DNA of 46,681 nucleotides from Bacteroidota bacterium (GCA_003175935.1 PSRI01000176.1:1-46681), one strand, 5' to 3'; positions 25,888 to 35,177 are shown, counted from the first letter of the stretch. Program-made: numbers and translations. Notes: generated from the letters alone by a model not told the origin.

Positions 25888-26448
25888 TTACACACGGGGT
25901 TTCCATGGAATTTCTTCAACTTTCATGGAGTAAGCTGTATATCGGGCTAAAACGAAAAGATAATCACTCAGGCGGTTGAGATATTTTATAATAAGAGGTT
26001 CAATTTCACTTTCTTCTTTAGATAATCGTACTACTGATCTTTCGGTGCGCCTACAAACGCAACGGGTAATGTGCAAAAACGAAATGGTTGTATGCCCGCC
26101 AGGCAAAACGAAACTCTTCATGGGCGGAATACCATCATTCATCCTGTCTATTTCATTTTCCAGCAGGGTCACATCCGATTCTTTTAAATCAGGTATTCTA
26201 AGCTTTGGTTCTTTTTCCGGATCACAGGCGAGCGCTGAGCCAATAGTAAAAAGCCTGTCCTGAATTTCCTTCAATAGTTCCCGTAGTTTTTCATCCAACA
26301 AAACATCCCTGCAATAGCCTATAAAAGAGTTGAGTTCATCTACATTTCCATAAGCTTCGATGCGCAAATCTGATTTGGGAACTTTTGTTCCTCCTATCAA
26401 AGAGGTTGTACCCTTATCGCCAGTTTTAGTATATATCTTGGTAGACAT
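25888..26448 (-). CDS. PduO-type ATP:cob(I)alamin adenosyltransferase
   Basis: 186 residues starting at ATG. It opens IYTKTGDKGTTSLIGGTKVPKSD, the ATP-binding N terminus of the family, then RIEAYGNVDELNSFIG, and later CVCRRTERSVVRLS, the conserved Arg/Glu active-site helix. The enzyme transfers the adenosyl group of ATP to reduced cobalamin, making coenzyme B12 for mutases and similar enzymes, in the cytoplasm. No other B12 gene is in the window. It lies 30 bases upstream of the sensor-kinase gene on the same strand and may share its transcript. Confidence 0.95.
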   Translation of the reverse strand: MSTKIYTKTGDKGTTSLIGGTKVPKSDLRIEAYGNVDELNSFIGYCRDVLLDEKLRELLKEIQDRLFTIGSALACDPEKEPKLRIPDLKESDVTLLENEIDRMNDGIPPMKSFVLPGGHTTISFLHITRCVCRRTERSVVRLSKEESEIEPLIIKYLNRLSDYLFVLARYTAYSMKVEEIPWKPRV

Positions 26449-26480
26449 TTTTCAGAAATAATTTTGCAACAATAATATTA

Positions 26481-26488
26481 CAAAGATA
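26481..26488 (-). promoter_or_regulatory. Possible -7 element for the adenosyltransferase gene
   Basis: TATCTTTG on the minus strand (26488-26481) fits TAnnTTTG, about 33 bases upstream of the ATG. No good -33 element is seen at the usual distance, so the call is weak. Confidence 0.3.
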
Positions 26489-26636
26489 TCAGCCGATTAG
26501 ATTTGGAGCGATTGGGAATTCTCTTAACAAATTGTCTACGGGGCTAGAGATGATATAGTATTACCGTTTGGGATTGCGTGGCGTGAGCACTAAATGCCCA
26601 AAAAATGAAGAGAAAGTATTTCAATGATTCGGTTAA

Positions 26637-27344
26637 TCAGGCATGAACGGGTACTTCAGACTTTCTTTTGTCTGATTCAATTACACCGTCCCTCAACCTC
26701 ACAATACGTTTTGCATAATTGGCGATATCTTCTTCGTGTGTAACAAGTACGATGGTATTTCCTGCTTCCTGGATTTTGGAGAAGATATCCATGATTTCGT
26801 AAGAAGTTTTTGAGTCAAGGTTTCCTGTAGGTTCGTCAGCAAGAATTAATGATGGATTATTTACAAGAGCCCTGGCAATTGCCACACGCTGACACTGCCC
26901 TCCACTCAATTCATTGGGGCGGTGATGACTTCTTTCAACGAGGTCCACTTTTTTCAAAACGTCCATAGCCATTTCCATTCTTTGTTTCCGGGCGATTCCT
27001 GAATAGATCAATGGCAAAGCCACATTTTCTGCGGCGCTCAATCTTGGAAGCAGGTTAAACTGTTGGAAAACGAATCCAATTTCTTTATTTCTTACGTCAG
27101 CCAAATTATTATCGGCCATTTCACTCACGAGATGTCCATTCAGAAAATAATTTCCATTCGTGGGAGAATCAAGACATCCCAAAATATTCATCAGGGTACT
27201 TTTACCGGAACCGGAAGGCCCCATCAGGGCTACGTATTCATTTTTTTGAATATCGAGGGAGATCCCTTTCAATACCTGCAATTCCTGCCTGCCCATAAAA
27301 TAACTTTTCTGGATATTCTCAAGATGTATGATCGATTGTGCCAT
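26637..27344 (-). CDS. MacB/LolD-like ABC transporter ATP-binding protein
   Basis: 235 residues, one ABC ATPase domain: Walker A GPSGSGKS (42-49), Q-loop [16 protein letters not shown], signature [15 protein letters not shown], Walker [14 protein letters not shown] and switch His in VTHEEDI. It is closest in look to the MacB class, which drives mechanotransmission-type export with a four-span permease, but no permease gene is adjacent. Starts at ATG. The gatC gene ends 70 bases upstream on the same strand. Substrate cannot be inferred. Confidence 0.92.
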   Translation of the reverse strand: MAQSIIHLENIQKSYFMGRQELQVLKGISLDIQKNEYVALMGPSGSGKSTLMNILGCLDSPTNGNYFLNGHLVSEMADNNLADVRNKEIGFVFQQFNLLPRLSAAENVALPLIYSGIARKQRMEMAMDVLKKVDLVERSHHRPNELSGGQCQRVAIARALVNNPSLILADEPTGNLDSKTSYEIMDIFSKIQEAGNTIVLVTHEEDIANYAKRIVRLRDGVIESDKRKSEVPVHA

Positions 27345-27414
27345 AATTTAGTTTCCTCTTTCTTTATTTTGGTACTGATCTCAATTATTTCAATGGTTTT
27401 TGCGATCGGCTTTT

Positions 27415-27708
27415 CTATTCCTTTACAATCACTTTAGGTACTTTAAAGAAATTCTCATCTGCAGACGGCGCATTCTTAAGTGCCTCTGCCCTGCTAACGG
27501 AACCTTTAATTTCATCTTCCCTTAGCACATTCACTTCTTCACTCATATGAATCTGGGGAACCACGTTTGTTGTATCCAGTTCGTTGAGCTTCTCAACAAA
27601 ACTGATCATTTTTTGCAGGTCCTGCTTGATGGATTCTTTTTCCTCTTTATTGAATTCCAGTTTGGCAAGATGTGCCACCTTTTCTACTATTTCGTCGGTT
27701 ATGATCAT
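27415..27708 (-). CDS. gatC: Asp-tRNA(Asn)/Glu-tRNA(Gln) amidotransferase subunit C
   Basis: 97 residues, the normal size. It opens ITDEIVEKVAHLAKLEFNKEEKE and continues FVEKLNELDTTNVVP, then LREDEI and ends with APSADENFFKVPKVI, all diagnostic of GatC. The subunit stabilises GatA on GatB in the complex that converts misacylated Asp-tRNA(Asn) or Glu-tRNA(Gln) to the amide form. The gatA and gatB genes are not in the window. ATG start at 27708, with a TAnnTTTG element close upstream. Confidence 0.95.
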   Translation of the reverse strand: MIITDEIVEKVAHLAKLEFNKEEKESIKQDLQKMISFVEKLNELDTTNVVPQIHMSEEVNVLREDEIKGSVSRAEALKNAPSADENFFKVPKVIVKE

Positions 27709-27726
27709 TCAGGTGTGGTTATTGGA

Positions 27727-27734
27727 CAAATATA
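27727..27734 (-). promoter_or_regulatory. Possible -7 element for gatC
   Basis: TATATTTG on the minus strand (27734-27727) matches TAnnTTTG and would give a leader of about 12 bases. No clear -33 element is visible. Confidence 0.35.
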
Positions 27735-27803
27735 AGTGAAACTCCATGAAGATGGGTTGATTTAGGATGGAAGGCGCTCTTTGAAATCAGCATTAAAAAA
27801 CAA

Positions 27804-29594
27804 TTAATTACCTGTTTTTTCGGGTGTCTTTTTCTTCTTTTTTACGCCATAGATTTTCTTGGCCTTTGTTACCAGATCCAGGAATTCCTTTTGAAGCGGA
27901 TTCGTTTCATCTATAGATTCTTTGGCAAGATTCAAAACATCATCCCAACTCGTATTTTTTAGAAATGGAGAATCTCTTAACAGGCCTCCAAACATGCATA
28001 CGGCAGCAGTAAAGCGAAGATATTTATCAGAAGAATCCAGGTCCGAGTAATTAAACGGACAATCATAATAATGATTTCTCGCCAGTTTTTCACCAGGTTT
28101 ACTATAATGGATTTTTACGGTTCCAACTTTCTCTTTAACCCATTGATCTCCCACAGAGTTTACATTTCTGTTTGTGGGTACAATTTCAAATACAGCCATA
28201 AGGGAATGTCCCGAACCAACTTCCCCGCCTTCGAGCGTACTGCTGGAATCTGAAAGGGCACTTTTTTTATTATCAAATCCAATGAGTCGATATTCCTGAA
28301 CCAGTTTAGGGTTAAAGGTTACATTCATATAAACATCATCTGCCACAGCATAAAGCGTTTGAGTCAATTCTTTTACAAGGACTTTTTCGCCTTCGCGTTC
28401 ATCATCCAGGTAAGCAAAATTTCCGTTCCCTTTTTTTGCGAGCACTTCTATTTTAGAATCTTTATAGTTACCCATTCCTACTCCAAGGCAGGTGAGATAA
28501 ATTCCACTTTGCTTCATATGAATGATGAGCTCTTCAAGGTCCTGTTCTCCGGTTTGCCCAACATTGAAATCACCGTCGGTTGCCAGGATAACCCTGTTGT
28601 TACCCCCCTTGATAAATTTGCTTTGAGCCAGCCGGTAAGCCTGCCTGATCCCGGCTTCACCCGGAGTAAATCCACCCGCATTTAAATCTTCAATGGCTTC
28701 CAGGATTTTTTCTTTTTGGTTACCGCTTGTTGGTTGCAACATCACCCCAACTACTCCACCGTAAACCACGATGGAAACTGTGTCAACGGGACGAAGGTTT
28801 TCAACCAGTTTGCGAAATGCTGATTTCAAAAGTGGAAGCCGGTTGGGCATATCCATTGACCCGGATACATCTATCAAAAAAACCAAATTGCTGGGTGGAA
28901 CGCTTTCAAGATTTATTTTTTTGGAACATACCTGCACATACAATAACTCATTATCAGGATTCCAGGGACAGGAAGTCAATTGTGAAACCACGCTGAATAT
29001 GCTGTCGTTTTTGGGTGGGGTATAATTAAAGTTGAAATAATTGAGCATTTCCTCAATTCTTACCGCATCCTCAGGAACCTGGCTTGCCATGTTAAGGAAC
29101 CTGCGGATATTACTATAGGAAGCCCGATCAACATTGAGAGCCAAACCTGTTTCCGGATATCTTTCTGTCTTAATAAAATCATTTTCGATAATGGGATTGT
29201 AGGTCTCATCTCCAATGACAAATTTCTTTTCACTGAATACCTGGAAGTTTTTTGTGAAAGACAGTAAGTGTTTTTTTTGAAGGCTCGCCGTAAATGGCAG
29301 CATCTTCATTACAACCGTTAGATATTGGGTAGTCTTCGCCCTCAACGAGATATCCTGGTATCCGTCAAGCGAAAAAGTGAGACTGTCTGAATCCTTTGCT
29401 GTAATGATCCCGAAAGCACCGCCAATACCACTGGCATAAGGAAGATCTGTGGAATGAAGGATGATTTTTACGTTTTGAAGCGGATTATTCTTTTCATCCT
29501 TTACTTCCCCCCTTAGATAGTACTGGGCTGAAATGGTACTACAAAAGCAAAGCCACCACATCAATAAAGCGGCTTTTCTCATGAGAAGCTGCAT
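27804..29594 (-). CDS. Exported von Willebrand factor A domain protein (YfbK-like)
   Basis: 596 residues. A signal peptide (ending STISAQ) precedes a carboxypeptidase-regulatory-like beta domain (about 26-95, RGEVKDEKNNPLQNVKIIL). Next is the N-terminal vWF_A region with YSNIRRFLNMASQVPEDAVRIEEMLNYF, then the vWA domain with a complete MIDAS start DVSGS (Asp242-Ser246) and ATDGDFNVG, and a C-terminal region like DUF3520 (about 410-590). The vWA domain binds a divalent metal and mediates protein contacts; the partner is unknown. The start may be ATG at 29594 or at 29582; the latter gives a shorter n-region. Single gene between hpt and gatC on the same strand. Confidence 0.92.
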   Translation of the reverse strand: MQLLMRKAALLMWWLCFCSTISAQYYLRGEVKDEKNNPLQNVKIILHSTDLPYASGIGGAFGIITAKDSDSLTFSLDGYQDISLRAKTTQYLTVVMKMLPFTASLQKKHLLSFTKNFQVFSEKKFVIGDETYNPIIENDFIKTERYPETGLALNVDRASYSNIRRFLNMASQVPEDAVRIEEMLNYFNFNYTPPKNDSIFSVVSQLTSCPWNPDNELLYVQVCSKKINLESVPPSNLVFLIDVSGSMDMPNRLPLLKSAFRKLVENLRPVDTVSIVVYGGVVGVMLQPTSGNQKEKILEAIEDLNAGGFTPGEAGIRQAYRLAQSKFIKGGNNRVILATDGDFNVGQTGEQDLEELIIHMKQSGIYLTCLGVGMGNYKDSKIEVLAKKGNGNFAYLDDEREGEKVLVKELTQTLYAVADDVYMNVTFNPKLVQEYRLIGFDNKKSALSDSSSTLEGGEVGSGHSLMAVFEIVPTNRNVNSVGDQWVKEKVGTVKIHYSKPGEKLARNHYYDCPFNYSDLDSSDKYLRFTAAVCMFGGLLRDSPFLKNTSWDDVLNLAKESIDETNPLQKEFLDLVTKAKKIYGVKKKKKTPEKTGN

Positions 29595-29664
29595 TTGGTT
29601 TTTGAAAGTTAATTGGATTTCAATGATTTTGCAAACTTTGGTTCCTAATCATATGGTAATTTGT

Positions 29665-30201
29665 CTATTCTACCAGCTGGTAGATCTCTCCAAAATTCCT
29701 GCCATAGCCATCATAATCCAGACCGTAGCCTACAACAAATTTATTTGGTATGGTGAATCCAAGGTAGTCAATTTTAACCGGGAATTGAACTGCGTCCGGT
29801 TTGTGCAACAGGGCACAGATGCTCAATGATGCAGGATGTTGATGCAGGAGCTGAGGCAAAAATTCACTCATTGTCTTTCCCGTATCAATAATATCCTCTA
29901 CAATTATAACGTCTCTTCCGTACAAATCAATATCTAACCCAATAGAAGTAATAACATGACCGGAAGATTTGCTCCCTTTATATGAAGCAAGCTTAATAAA
30001 GCAAATCTCCGCTGCAACCTTCAGCTCCTTGAAAAGGTCGGCAGCAAACATGAACGATCCGTTGAGGATCGCGATAAACAATGGGTTTTTGCCCTGATAA
30101 TCCTGATCCAGGGCTGCCGCCATTTCTTTTATTTTTTCCTGAATTTGGGATGCTGATATATAGGGTTCAAACTGCTTATCATGCACGGTAATAGTGGGCA
30201 T
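29665..30201 (-). CDS. hpt: Hypoxanthine phosphoribosyltransferase
   Basis: 178 residues. The PRPP-binding loop is VIIVEDIIDTGKTM, with ILNGSFMFAADL upstream (the LNG of the active-site loop) and IPNKFVVGYGLDYDGYGRN near the end, all typical of hypoxanthine-guanine phosphoribosyltransferases. The enzyme joins hypoxanthine or guanine to PRPP in purine salvage, in the cytoplasm. Its ATG is two bases after the stop of the glucosaminidase gene, so the two are almost certainly co-transcribed. Confidence 0.95.
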   Translation of the reverse strand: MPTITVHDKQFEPYISASQIQEKIKEMAAALDQDYQGKNPLFIAILNGSFMFAADLFKELKVAAEICFIKLASYKGSKSSGHVITSIGLDIDLYGRDVIIVEDIIDTGKTMSEFLPQLLHQHPASLSICALLHKPDAVQFPVKIDYLGFTIPNKFVVGYGLDYDGYGRNFGEIYQLVE

Positions 30202-30203
30202 GG

Positions 30204-31448
30204 TTAATTTTTATAAATGAGCAATTCCTGTCCAATTCTAAGATCGGGAGAATTCAGATTATTCCATTCCCTAATTTGATCTGCTTTCACATCATATTTT
30301 CGGGCAATACTGTAAAGAGTCTCTTTGCTTTGAACAATATGTTTTACCGGGCCTGGCTTTGCATCTTTGGCTGTTATATTATTAGTTGCCAGAGGAGGCG
30401 GCGGAGCATTAACTGTTGTTTGCAATGCGGGCCTTTGTTCTGCAAATCCTTTGAGGAATAGTTTCTCTCCTGCAGCGGGTCTCATACCCTCCTGCAGCAT
30501 GTTATATGAAAGAAGATTTTCGAGTCTGATTCCCTCTGCCTGGGCAATATCATAAACAGATTCATATTTTTTTACAATATGAAATTCGTTTGCACCCTGC
30601 TTTCTCTTTCGTTGGATGTAAACAAGCTGAGGCTTTACCAAAATATCGTCACCATCGTGCAATTCGTTGAATTCAAGAATATGTTTGTATTTGACTGAAT
30701 ACTGATCAGCAAGTGCAAGCAGGGATGAACCGGCCGGAGCGTATACTACTTTGGTTTCATTGATCCTGAATTCTCCCTGAGGATAATCAACAGCAACTGC
30801 ACTGTCTTCCTGTGAACCATTTTCACCAGGATGGACCTCGATGGGCGCTACACTTGAAAATCCTGATTGATTGGGATCGTTTTGATTGTTGACGACAAAT
30901 TCTGCAGTGTCTGACCAGGGCTTCTTACCCAACGCAATTAATGTAAAAGTTTGAAGATCGTAATCCTCGATGTATTGAATGAGTTGTTGCGTGTATTTTG
31001 GATTGGTGGCATATCCCGCCTTTTTTAGTCCGTATGCCCAGGCTTTATAATCTTCGGGGTCCAGCTGAAATAAAAATGCATAACGTGGACTGCCTTTCAG
31101 AAAATCGGAATGATCACGGTAAGATTCAGCAGCAGTAGGATATGCCCTGAAGCATTCTCCCCTTGCATCATCATCATGATAAACGCGATTTCCATCCCAG
31201 TTGTTTTTGCATTTAATTCCAAAATGGTTGTTGGATCTTTTTACCAGCTCGCTCGTACCAGCTTCGGTTTCGAGGATACCCTGCGCCAGTTTGATAGATG
31301 CAGGTACGCCTGTCCGTTGCATTTCCTGGACGGCAATTAATTTGTAAGTGTTAATGTACTGTATGATATTGGACTCCTGTGCAAAAGAGCTTTGCGCAGA
31401 AAAAATAATGGCGGGCAATAAAATGGATATGCCGGTCTTAAGTTTCAT
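30204..31448 (-). CDS. Exported N-acetylglucosaminidase (GH73-like) with LysM domains
   Basis: 414 residues from ATG at 31448 (a TTG precedes it by one codon). A signal peptide (ending SSFAQ) is followed by a glucosaminidase domain (about 30-170) with SIKLAQGILETEAGTSEL, where the Glu of LETEAG is the expected catalytic acid, and NNHFGIKCKN, FRAYPTAAESYRDHSDFL. Three LysM-like peptidoglycan-binding segments follow (about 225-280, 285-335 and 365-414, the last one HIVQSKETLYSIARKYDVK). It would cut glycan strands of the cell wall, in growth, division or turnover. Its start lies four bases from the stop of the O-methyltransferase gene upstream, and hpt follows by two bases. Confidence 0.93.
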   Translation of the reverse strand: MKLKTGISILLPAIIFSAQSSFAQESNIIQYINTYKLIAVQEMQRTGVPASIKLAQGILETEAGTSELVKRSNNHFGIKCKNNWDGNRVYHDDDARGECFRAYPTAAESYRDHSDFLKGSPRYAFLFQLDPEDYKAWAYGLKKAGYATNPKYTQQLIQYIEDYDLQTFTLIALGKKPWSDTAEFVVNNQNDPNQSGFSSVAPIEVHPGENGSQEDSAVAVDYPQGEFRINETKVVYAPAGSSLLALADQYSVKYKHILEFNELHDGDDILVKPQLVYIQRKRKQGANEFHIVKKYESVYDIAQAEGIRLENLLSYNMLQEGMRPAAGEKLFLKGFAEQRPALQTTVNAPPPPLATNNITAKDAKPGPVKHIVQSKETLYSIARKYDVKADQIREWNNLNSPDLRIGQELLIYKN

Positions 31449-31452
31449 CAAA

Positions 31453-32091
31453 CTATTTTTTTCGGATCAGCGACAAGCCATCTCTCACGGTTATTAATAC
31501 TGTCTCAACTCTCTTATCAGCAATTACATGGTCGTTAAATGCCTGGATGGCTTTTGCATTCTTACCATCCATTGGCTTTTTAAAAATTTCTCCGTGAAAA
31601 AGAACATTATCCGCCAAAATAACTCCACCCGTTCTCAGCTTTGGCAAAACAAGCTCATAATAATTTATGTAGTTCACTTTATCTGCATCAATAAAAACAA
31701 GATCCCACTCCTCATGCAGTTCAGGAATCATTTTTAATGCATCACCAACCTGCAAGATAATTTTATCCTTTAGAAGGCTTTTGTTAAAATATGATTGAGC
31801 CCTTGCAGCATCTTCTTCCCTCAATTCAAGTGTGTAAAGTAATCCTTCGGGAGACAATCCGGCAGCTAAACATAAAGCACTATATCCCATGAAAGTGCCC
31901 ACTTCAAGAATACGTTTAGGTGACATCATGGCGCTCAAACCGTGTAATAATCTCCCCTGTACATGGCCGCTTAACATTTGTGACTGCGGATGATTCGCGT
32001 AAGTGTATTCGGCTATTTCTTTCAGCAAATCGTCTTCGGGACTGGAATATTTTTCTGAATATTCCTGCACCTGTGTATTGATTAATTCCAA
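31453..32091 (-). CDS. Class I O-methyltransferase (caffeoyl-CoA OMT family)
   Basis: 212 residues. The SAM-binding motif is RILEVGTFMGYSALCLAAGL and the metal and substrate region is LVFIDADKVNYINYYELVLPKLRTGGVILADNVLF, as in the cation-dependent caffeoyl-CoA O-methyltransferase/COMT family. In bacteria the substrates are small catechol-like compounds, mostly unknown. No ATG is available: an in-frame stop lies five codons upstream, so TTG at 32091 is the best start. First gene of a tight run with the glucosaminidase and hpt genes. Confidence 0.93.
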   Translation of the reverse strand: MELINTQVQEYSEKYSSPEDDLLKEIAEYTYANHPQSQMLSGHVQGRLLHGLSAMMSPKRILEVGTFMGYSALCLAAGLSPEGLLYTLELREEDAARAQSYFNKSLLKDKIILQVGDALKMIPELHEEWDLVFIDADKVNYINYYELVLPKLRTGGVILADNVLFHGEIFKKPMDGKNAKAIQAFNDHVIADKRVETVLITVRDGLSLIRKK

Positions 32092-32107
32092 AGTGAAATA
32101 TTTTCAA

Positions 32108-32138
32108 CAAAGTTAGTTTGAAAATACCATGGAACGAA
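32108..32138 (-). promoter_or_regulatory. Promoter candidate for the O-methyltransferase/glucosaminidase/hpt run
   Basis: TAACTTTG on the minus strand (32115-32108) matches TAnnTTTG, with TTCG (32138-32135) as an imperfect -33 element after a 19-base spacer. The leader before the TTG at 32091 would be about 10 bases. Confidence 0.4.
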
Positions 32139-32149
32139 CCTGATTTGTT

Positions 32150-32845
32150 TTAGAAATTGGGAGCGAGTTGCCTGGTGCGATAGTATTCCAGCATATGATT
32201 AACCACTTCGTCGGCAGTATCTGCAAATTCAAACAGGGCTAAATCTTCCGGATTAATATTTCCTTCTGCAAGCATTACTTCCTCCATCCAAGACATCAAA
32301 CCCTGCCAGTATTTTTTTCCTACCAGCACCATGGGCATCTGTTTGAACTTTTCTGTCTGAATTAAAGTAGCCACTTCAAAAAATTCATCCAATGTTCCAA
32401 AGCCGCCGGGCATCATTACAAAACCCTGACTGTATTTTGTGAACATTACTTTGCGAACAAAAAAATAATCGAAGTTGAGGAGTTTGTCTTTGTCGATGTA
32501 TTCATTGGAACTTTGTTCAAAGGGCAGGTCGATATTTAATCCCACACTTTTACCGTTAGCCAGTGCAGCACCTTTATTTGCCGCTTCCATTACACCCGGG
32601 CCACCGCCAGTAATTATTCCGAATCCTTCTTCTGCAAGTTTTCTTGCAATTTCAATTGTAAGGTCGTAATAAGGAGTATCAGGTTTAGTTCTTGCGGATC
32701 CAAAAATAGAGATACAGGGACCAATTTTAGCGAGAGCTTCAAAGCCATCAACAAATTCCGCCATAATTTTAAAGATCTGCCAACTGCTGTGCGCCATACT
32801 TTCTTTCCAGCGTCTTTCTTTCAGCGCTTGAATCGTTGCATTCAT
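32150..32845 (-). CDS. LOG family (TIGR00730) Rossmann-fold protein
   Basis: 231 residues. It has both LOG-family signatures: GGGPGVMEAANKGA (nucleotide binding) and the canonical PGGFGTLDEFFE. Family members hydrolyse the N-glycosidic bond of nucleoside 5'-monophosphates such as AMP or cytokinin nucleotides. The long N terminus before the Rossmann domain is typical of the bacterial long form, which resembles AMP nucleosidase-type LOG proteins. ATG start at 32845. It lies on the same strand as the O-methyltransferase gene, 58 bases upstream of it. Confidence 0.92.
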   Translation of the reverse strand: MNATIQALKERRWKESMAHSSWQIFKIMAEFVDGFEALAKIGPCISIFGSARTKPDTPYYDLTIEIARKLAEEGFGIITGGGPGVMEAANKGAALANGKSVGLNIDLPFEQSSNEYIDKDKLLNFDYFFVRKVMFTKYSQGFVMMPGGFGTLDEFFEVATLIQTEKFKQMPMVLVGKKYWQGLMSWMEEVMLAEGNINPEDLALFEFADTADEVVNHMLEYYRTRQLAPNF

Positions 32846-32978
32846 TTACCAGAGTTTTATAGGTTATATCAATCTTCAAACGGATTGCATCACAGGGCAA
32901 ACGTTTGACACAGACAGCAAAGCCACCGCCCCTGGCAGTGGCCATACCGAATACTTTTAAAACGAAGGGATCTGGCTT

Positions 32979-34529
32979 TTAGTTTGTCAAACTCTCTCTT
33001 TTTGATATGATTAACAGGCCGAGGAAGGTGACAATCCCATTTATCAGGAGGAGTTCAATACCAATTTGAAATCCACCGAACCATTGTTTGGAATTTACAC
33101 TAAGAAAATAGCACAATACAGGAGCGAGAAGGCATACAAATGTGACTGATAGTGATTCGGGCAACTTTCTTTTTGTAAAAATTCCGAATGAAAATAATCC
33201 CAGCAACGGACCGTAAGTGTATCCGGCAAAGTCCAGGATTTTGTCGATGATGGAACGACTTCCAATCCATTTAAAAATCAGGATAAAAATTAAGAATATA
33301 AAGGCGAAGCTTAGGTGTACCGTTAGCCTTGTTCTCTTTCTTTGTTGCTCTGTTAAATTTTCATTTCTTTTTATGCCGAGTATGTCGATGCAAAATGAAG
33401 AGGTGAGCGCGGTTAATGCACCATCGGCGCTTGGAAAAAGAGCTGAGATCAAACCGATGATAAATATGATTCCAACTGCCTGCGGCAAATAATGCAACGC
33501 AACCGTTGGAAAAAGAGTATCTCCAATAATATTTTTCCCATCGGCAATTAACTGCATTGAACTGGCGCCTGTAGCCGAAGTTGCCTGATGATATTGCGCT
33601 CCATTATTAAGCGCAAACAAATAAAGTAATCCACCTAACAGGAGGAAAAGAAAATTCACTCCCACAATAATTGCGCTGAATGTGAGCATGTTTTTTTGAG
33701 AATCCTTAAGGTTTTTTACGCTGATATTTTTTTGCATCATTTCCTGATCCAGTCCAGTCATACCAATGGTAATAAACATGCCTCCAATAATCTGCTTGAG
33801 AAAATATCCCTTACTATTGATATCGGTATTTAGAATCCTGGTATATCCTTTTTCGCCGACTGCATTCATGGCTGATCTAAAGTCGAAATGCAGGTGCGAC
33901 ATAATGTAAATAATGCAAACTACCAGTCCGAGCAGCATAAACGTGGTTTGCAGGGTATCCGTATATACGATAGTCTTCACGCCGCCTTCGAATGTATAAA
34001 GAAGGATCATCAGGAGGATAACTACTGAGGTTACAATAAATGGAATGCCGAGGTCACGCAAAATAAATTCCTGCATGATAAATATCACGAGATACAATCT
34101 GGCTGTGGCACCAACCGTTCTTGATATTATAAAAAACAGGGCTCCGGTTTTATAGGATATATCTCCGAATCTTTTTTGGAGATAATTATAGATGGAAGTG
34201 AGATTCATCCTGTAATAAAGAGGCAGCAGGATGAAAGCAACGATAAAATAACCGAGGAAATAACCGATAACAACCTGGAAATAGCCAAAAGCTTTGTGTG
34301 GAGCGTCGGCAGTAGTGCCGGCAAAATCACCGACAGTGCCCGGAACAGAAACAAAAGTGACACCAGACAACGAAGTGCCGATCATGCCAAATGCAACCAG
34401 CATCCAGTTGGAACTTCGGTTGCCGATAAAAAAAGAATCGTTATTAGAATTTCGTGAAGTATAGTACGCAACGCCCAGCAACAAAACAAAATATCCGATT
34501 ACAAAAGAAAACAGGAGCCATGGCGACAT
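32979..34529 (-). CDS. Sodium:solute symporter (SSF family)
   Basis: 516 residues, almost wholly hydrophobic with about 13 membrane spans. It opens with a first span and then GNRSSNWMLVAFGMIGTSLSGVTFVSVPG, the conserved second span of the SSF family, and contains YTFEGGVKTIVYTDTLQ and GLISALFPSADGALTALTSSF, which carries sodium-site Ser/Thr residues. Family members import sugars, amino acids, vitamins or sialic acid with sodium. The substrate is not clear from sequence. ATG start at 34529, divergent from the second LOG gene, 108 bases apart. Confidence 0.94.
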   Translation of the reverse strand: MSPWLLFSFVIGYFVLLLGVAYYTSRNSNNDSFFIGNRSSNWMLVAFGMIGTSLSGVTFVSVPGTVGDFAGTTADAPHKAFGYFQVVIGYFLGYFIVAFILLPLYYRMNLTSIYNYLQKRFGDISYKTGALFFIISRTVGATARLYLVIFIMQEFILRDLGIPFIVTSVVILLMILLYTFEGGVKTIVYTDTLQTTFMLLGLVVCIIYIMSHLHFDFRSAMNAVGEKGYTRILNTDINSKGYFLKQIIGGMFITIGMTGLDQEMMQKNISVKNLKDSQKNMLTFSAIIVGVNFLFLLLGGLLYLFALNNGAQYHQATSATGASSMQLIADGKNIIGDTLFPTVALHYLPQAVGIIFIIGLISALFPSADGALTALTSSFCIDILGIKRNENLTEQQRKRTRLTVHLSFAFIFLIFILIFKWIGSRSIIDKILDFAGYTYGPLLGLFSFGIFTKRKLPESLSVTFVCLLAPVLCYFLSVNSKQWFGGFQIGIELLLINGIVTFLGLLIISKRESLTN

Positions 34530-34637
34530 TTGAAAATGTATTTAAAAATGAAGATAAAGATTTCTGTTGTTCCATGTAAGTAATGGGAAATGAACAGTTG
34601 ATTTCAATTATGTATAATTGTACAATAAAGTGATGAT

Positions 34638-35177
34638 ATGAAAACCCGGTCTGTAGCTGTTTTTTGTGGATCAAAACCCGGAGCTAAGGAAGCCTATATT
34701 AAAGATGCGGCGGAATTAGGAAGATTACTCGCTGCGTTGGAACTAAGGCTGGTTTATGGAGGAGGTAATAAAGGACTGATGGGTGTTCTTGCCGATAATA
34801 TGCTCAAACATGGGGGAAAAATTACAGGTGTGATTCCCCGTATCCTTATTGAATGGGAGCACCAACACGAAGGGCTAACTGAATTGATTATTACAGAAGA
34901 TATGCACCAGCGAAAGAAAACAATGTATGAATTGTGTGATGTGGCTGTTGTACTTGCAGGCGGGTATGGTTCAATGGACGAACTTTTTGAAATGCTTACC
35001 TGGAACCAATTGAATATTCACAGCAAAAAAATCTACATGCTCAATACCATGGGATTTTATAATTATCTCATCGCACATGTGAAGCATATTTCCACCGAAG
35101 GATTTCTCTATGAGCAAATGGAAAACAGACTTGAAATCTGTTCCACTCCTGCCGAATTAATCAACAATCTGCCTTAG
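34638..35177 (+). CDS. LOG family protein with altered PGGxGT motif
   Basis: 179 residues, the short LOG (cytokinin riboside monophosphate phosphoribohydrolase) form. It has VYGGGNKGLMGVLAD and MHQRKKTMYELCD, but the catalytic-region motif that should be PGGxGTxxE reads AGGYGSMDE (107-115): Pro to Ala and Thr to Ser. The catalytic Glu115 and the Arg of HQRK are kept, so activity may be retained but changed. A 10-base palindrome, ATTGTACAAT (34617-34626), lies 11 bases before the ATG. Its stop overlaps the stop of the outer-membrane barrel gene by four bases in convergent orientation. Confidence 0.92.
   Translation: MKTRSVAVFCGSKPGAKEAYIKDAAELGRLLAALELRLVYGGGNKGLMGVLADNMLKHGGKITGVIPRILIEWEHQHEGLTELIITEDMHQRKKTMYELCDVAVVLAGGYGSMDELFEMLTWNQLNIHSKKIYMLNTMGFYNYLIAHVKHISTEGFLYEQMENRLEICSTPAELINNLP

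Noticed and set aside
26637-27344. Complete ABC exporter operon
   Set aside because: Only the ATPase gene is present; neither neighbour encodes a permease or membrane-fusion protein.
34617-34626. ATTGTACAAT palindrome before the short LOG gene as an operator
   Set aside because: A 10-base palindrome in AT-rich DNA is expected by chance; recorded in the gene entry only.
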